From Cololabis saira (lineage: Eukaryota > Chordata > Actinopteri > Beloniformes > Belonidae): a stretch of DNA of 64,000 nt. The translations under genes and the position numbers were made by a program. Below, piece after piece: positions 63,260-64,000 of the stretch. The notes under the pieces are model-generated. The model ran no database searches. It had not been told where the DNA came from and worked only from the letters and a program-made list of their open reading frames with translations. The stretch lies in NCBI RefSeq assembly GCF_033807715.1, contig NC_084592.1, positions 29,438,419 to 29,502,418 of the forward strand, given 5' to 3'. How positions within the stretch are numbered: the first letter of the stretch is position 1; every line of letters starts with the position of its first letter.

Positions 63260-63328
63260 GTCCAGCCAATGATACGATACGGTTCACTTACGGACCGTAA
63301 GTGAACCGTATCGTATCATTGGCTGGAC
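63260..63328. repeat. Perfect 69-bp palindrome (34-bp arms, 1-bp centre)
   Basis: Arm 63260-63293 starts GTCCAGCCAATGATACGATA and is followed by a single A (63294) and its exact reverse complement 63295-63328. It lies about 95 bp inside the right end of hAT-type element A. Confidence 0.97.
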
Positions 63329-64000
63329 CAAATTACTTATTTAAAAATAAAGCGTGCATATCTGATGTTGCTCACAGTACTCCTCAGTTTGCTCAGATAC
63401 ATGAAAAATTAGAGGGAACATTGCCCATGACTCTTTATGTCAAACCATTCAAAAGTTATGGCAGAAAATAGGAACTATCAGATATGGACCAACCAGATGA
63501 AGGGGGGGGCTCGCTGACTGAGAAAAGTAATGCCCATCGTCGCAGGATCGAGACGCACATTTTGATGTATAACACACCTAGAAAAGAAATGGCATAAATT
63601 TCGCCAAAATTACATGATTAATTCAAAATGGCCGACTTCCTGTTCGGTTTCGGCCATGGCACCAAGAGACTTTTCTTTAAGTTGCAACATGATACAGGTG
63701 TGTACCGATTTTGTCAAGCCGTATTGTGGGGCTGGAGGCACAAAGTTTTGTAGGGGGCGCTGTTGAGCCATTAGGCCACGCCCATGAATGCAAACCATTA
63801 AATATCAAATTTATCGCCAGGCTTGGCTTGCGTGCAAAATTTGGTGACTTTTGGGGCACGTTTAGGGGGGCAAAAAGGCCCTCATTTCGTCGGGAGAAAA
63901 AAAAAATTCCTACAGATACAATAGGGCCTTCCCACTGTCAGTACTCAGGCCCTATTAACAATAAGGGGCTTCCAATGTTTTATACTGGTACCAATATAAT

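Larger units (their letters stand above)
61389..63423. mobile_element. hAT-type element A (2035 bp) inserted in the outer repeat
   Basis: Termini CAATGTTCCCTCTAA and its complement (ending 63423). Flanks CCCATGAG (61381-61388) and CCCATGAC (63424-63431) form an 8-bp target duplication with one mismatch. No transposase ORF. It contains element B, a 20-bp AT-rich tandem repeat and a perfect palindrome. Confidence 0.8.
61284..63957 (+). mobile_element. Outer fish interspersed repeat, split by nested transposons
   Basis: Starts AAACTGCAAGCAGCGATGAACGGGC (61292 onwards) and resumes at 63432, running through GTCAAACCATTCAAAAGTTATGGC, GTAGGGGGCGCTGTTGAGCC and ATTCCTACAGATACAATAGG. It ends in a 10-bp stem (AATAGGGCCT / AGGCCCTATT, 63920-63956). 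This is a very common teleost repeat; a hairpin near the 3' end recalls Helitrons, but I cannot assign the class. Confidence 0.6.

Overview
The window is vertebrate nuclear DNA from a ray-finned fish (teleost). The evidence is a TMEFF2-type first exon with fish-like flanking sequence, many decayed Rex/L2/L1-type non-LTR retrotransposons, hAT and PIF/Harbinger-type DNA elements with visible target-site duplications, a tRNA-like SINE head, and abundant microsatellites. It is AT-rich, lacks dense coding sequence and shows no bacterial gene organisation. Only one host protein-coding exon can be supported: exon 1 of tmeff2 on the minus strand at 10980-11157, inside a CpG island.

Layout. Positions 1-10979 are the start of tmeff2 intron 1; they hold three retrotransposon fragments and one unusually CpG-rich, enhancer-like block (about 8880-9450). 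10980-11157 is the coding part of exon 1, with the 5' leader and promoter on higher coordinates up to about 11.7 kb. From about 11.8 kb to the end the sequence looks like upstream gene-poor DNA. There I see a hAT-like element carrying a Harbinger MITE (11.87-14.38 kb), LINE fragments, a 6.45-kb foldback (long inverted repeat) element with an exact 8-bp target-site duplication (20660-27124), a LINE carrying a TTAA-type element that itself carries a Harbinger MITE (35.6-38.5 kb), candidate non-coding regulatory blocks (notably 48.40-48.84 kb), a near-perfect 93-bp palindrome (51895-51987), and a deeply nested pile of repeats from 59.8 kb to the end.

The most unusual object is the 20.66-27.12 kb foldback element. 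Its arms are almost identical reverse complements, about 2.25 kb and 3.33 kb long, around a 0.86-kb non-coding core. Each arm contains a 210-bp tandem unit (4 copies on the left, 9 on the right), and a solo LTR sits in one arm only while the other keeps the empty site. It encodes no recognisable transposase, so it looks like a recent non-autonomous element whose mobilising enzyme I cannot name.

Limits: most calls rest on motif recognition by eye. Family names of repeats are approximate, and the conserved-element calls cannot be confirmed without alignment to other fish genomes.
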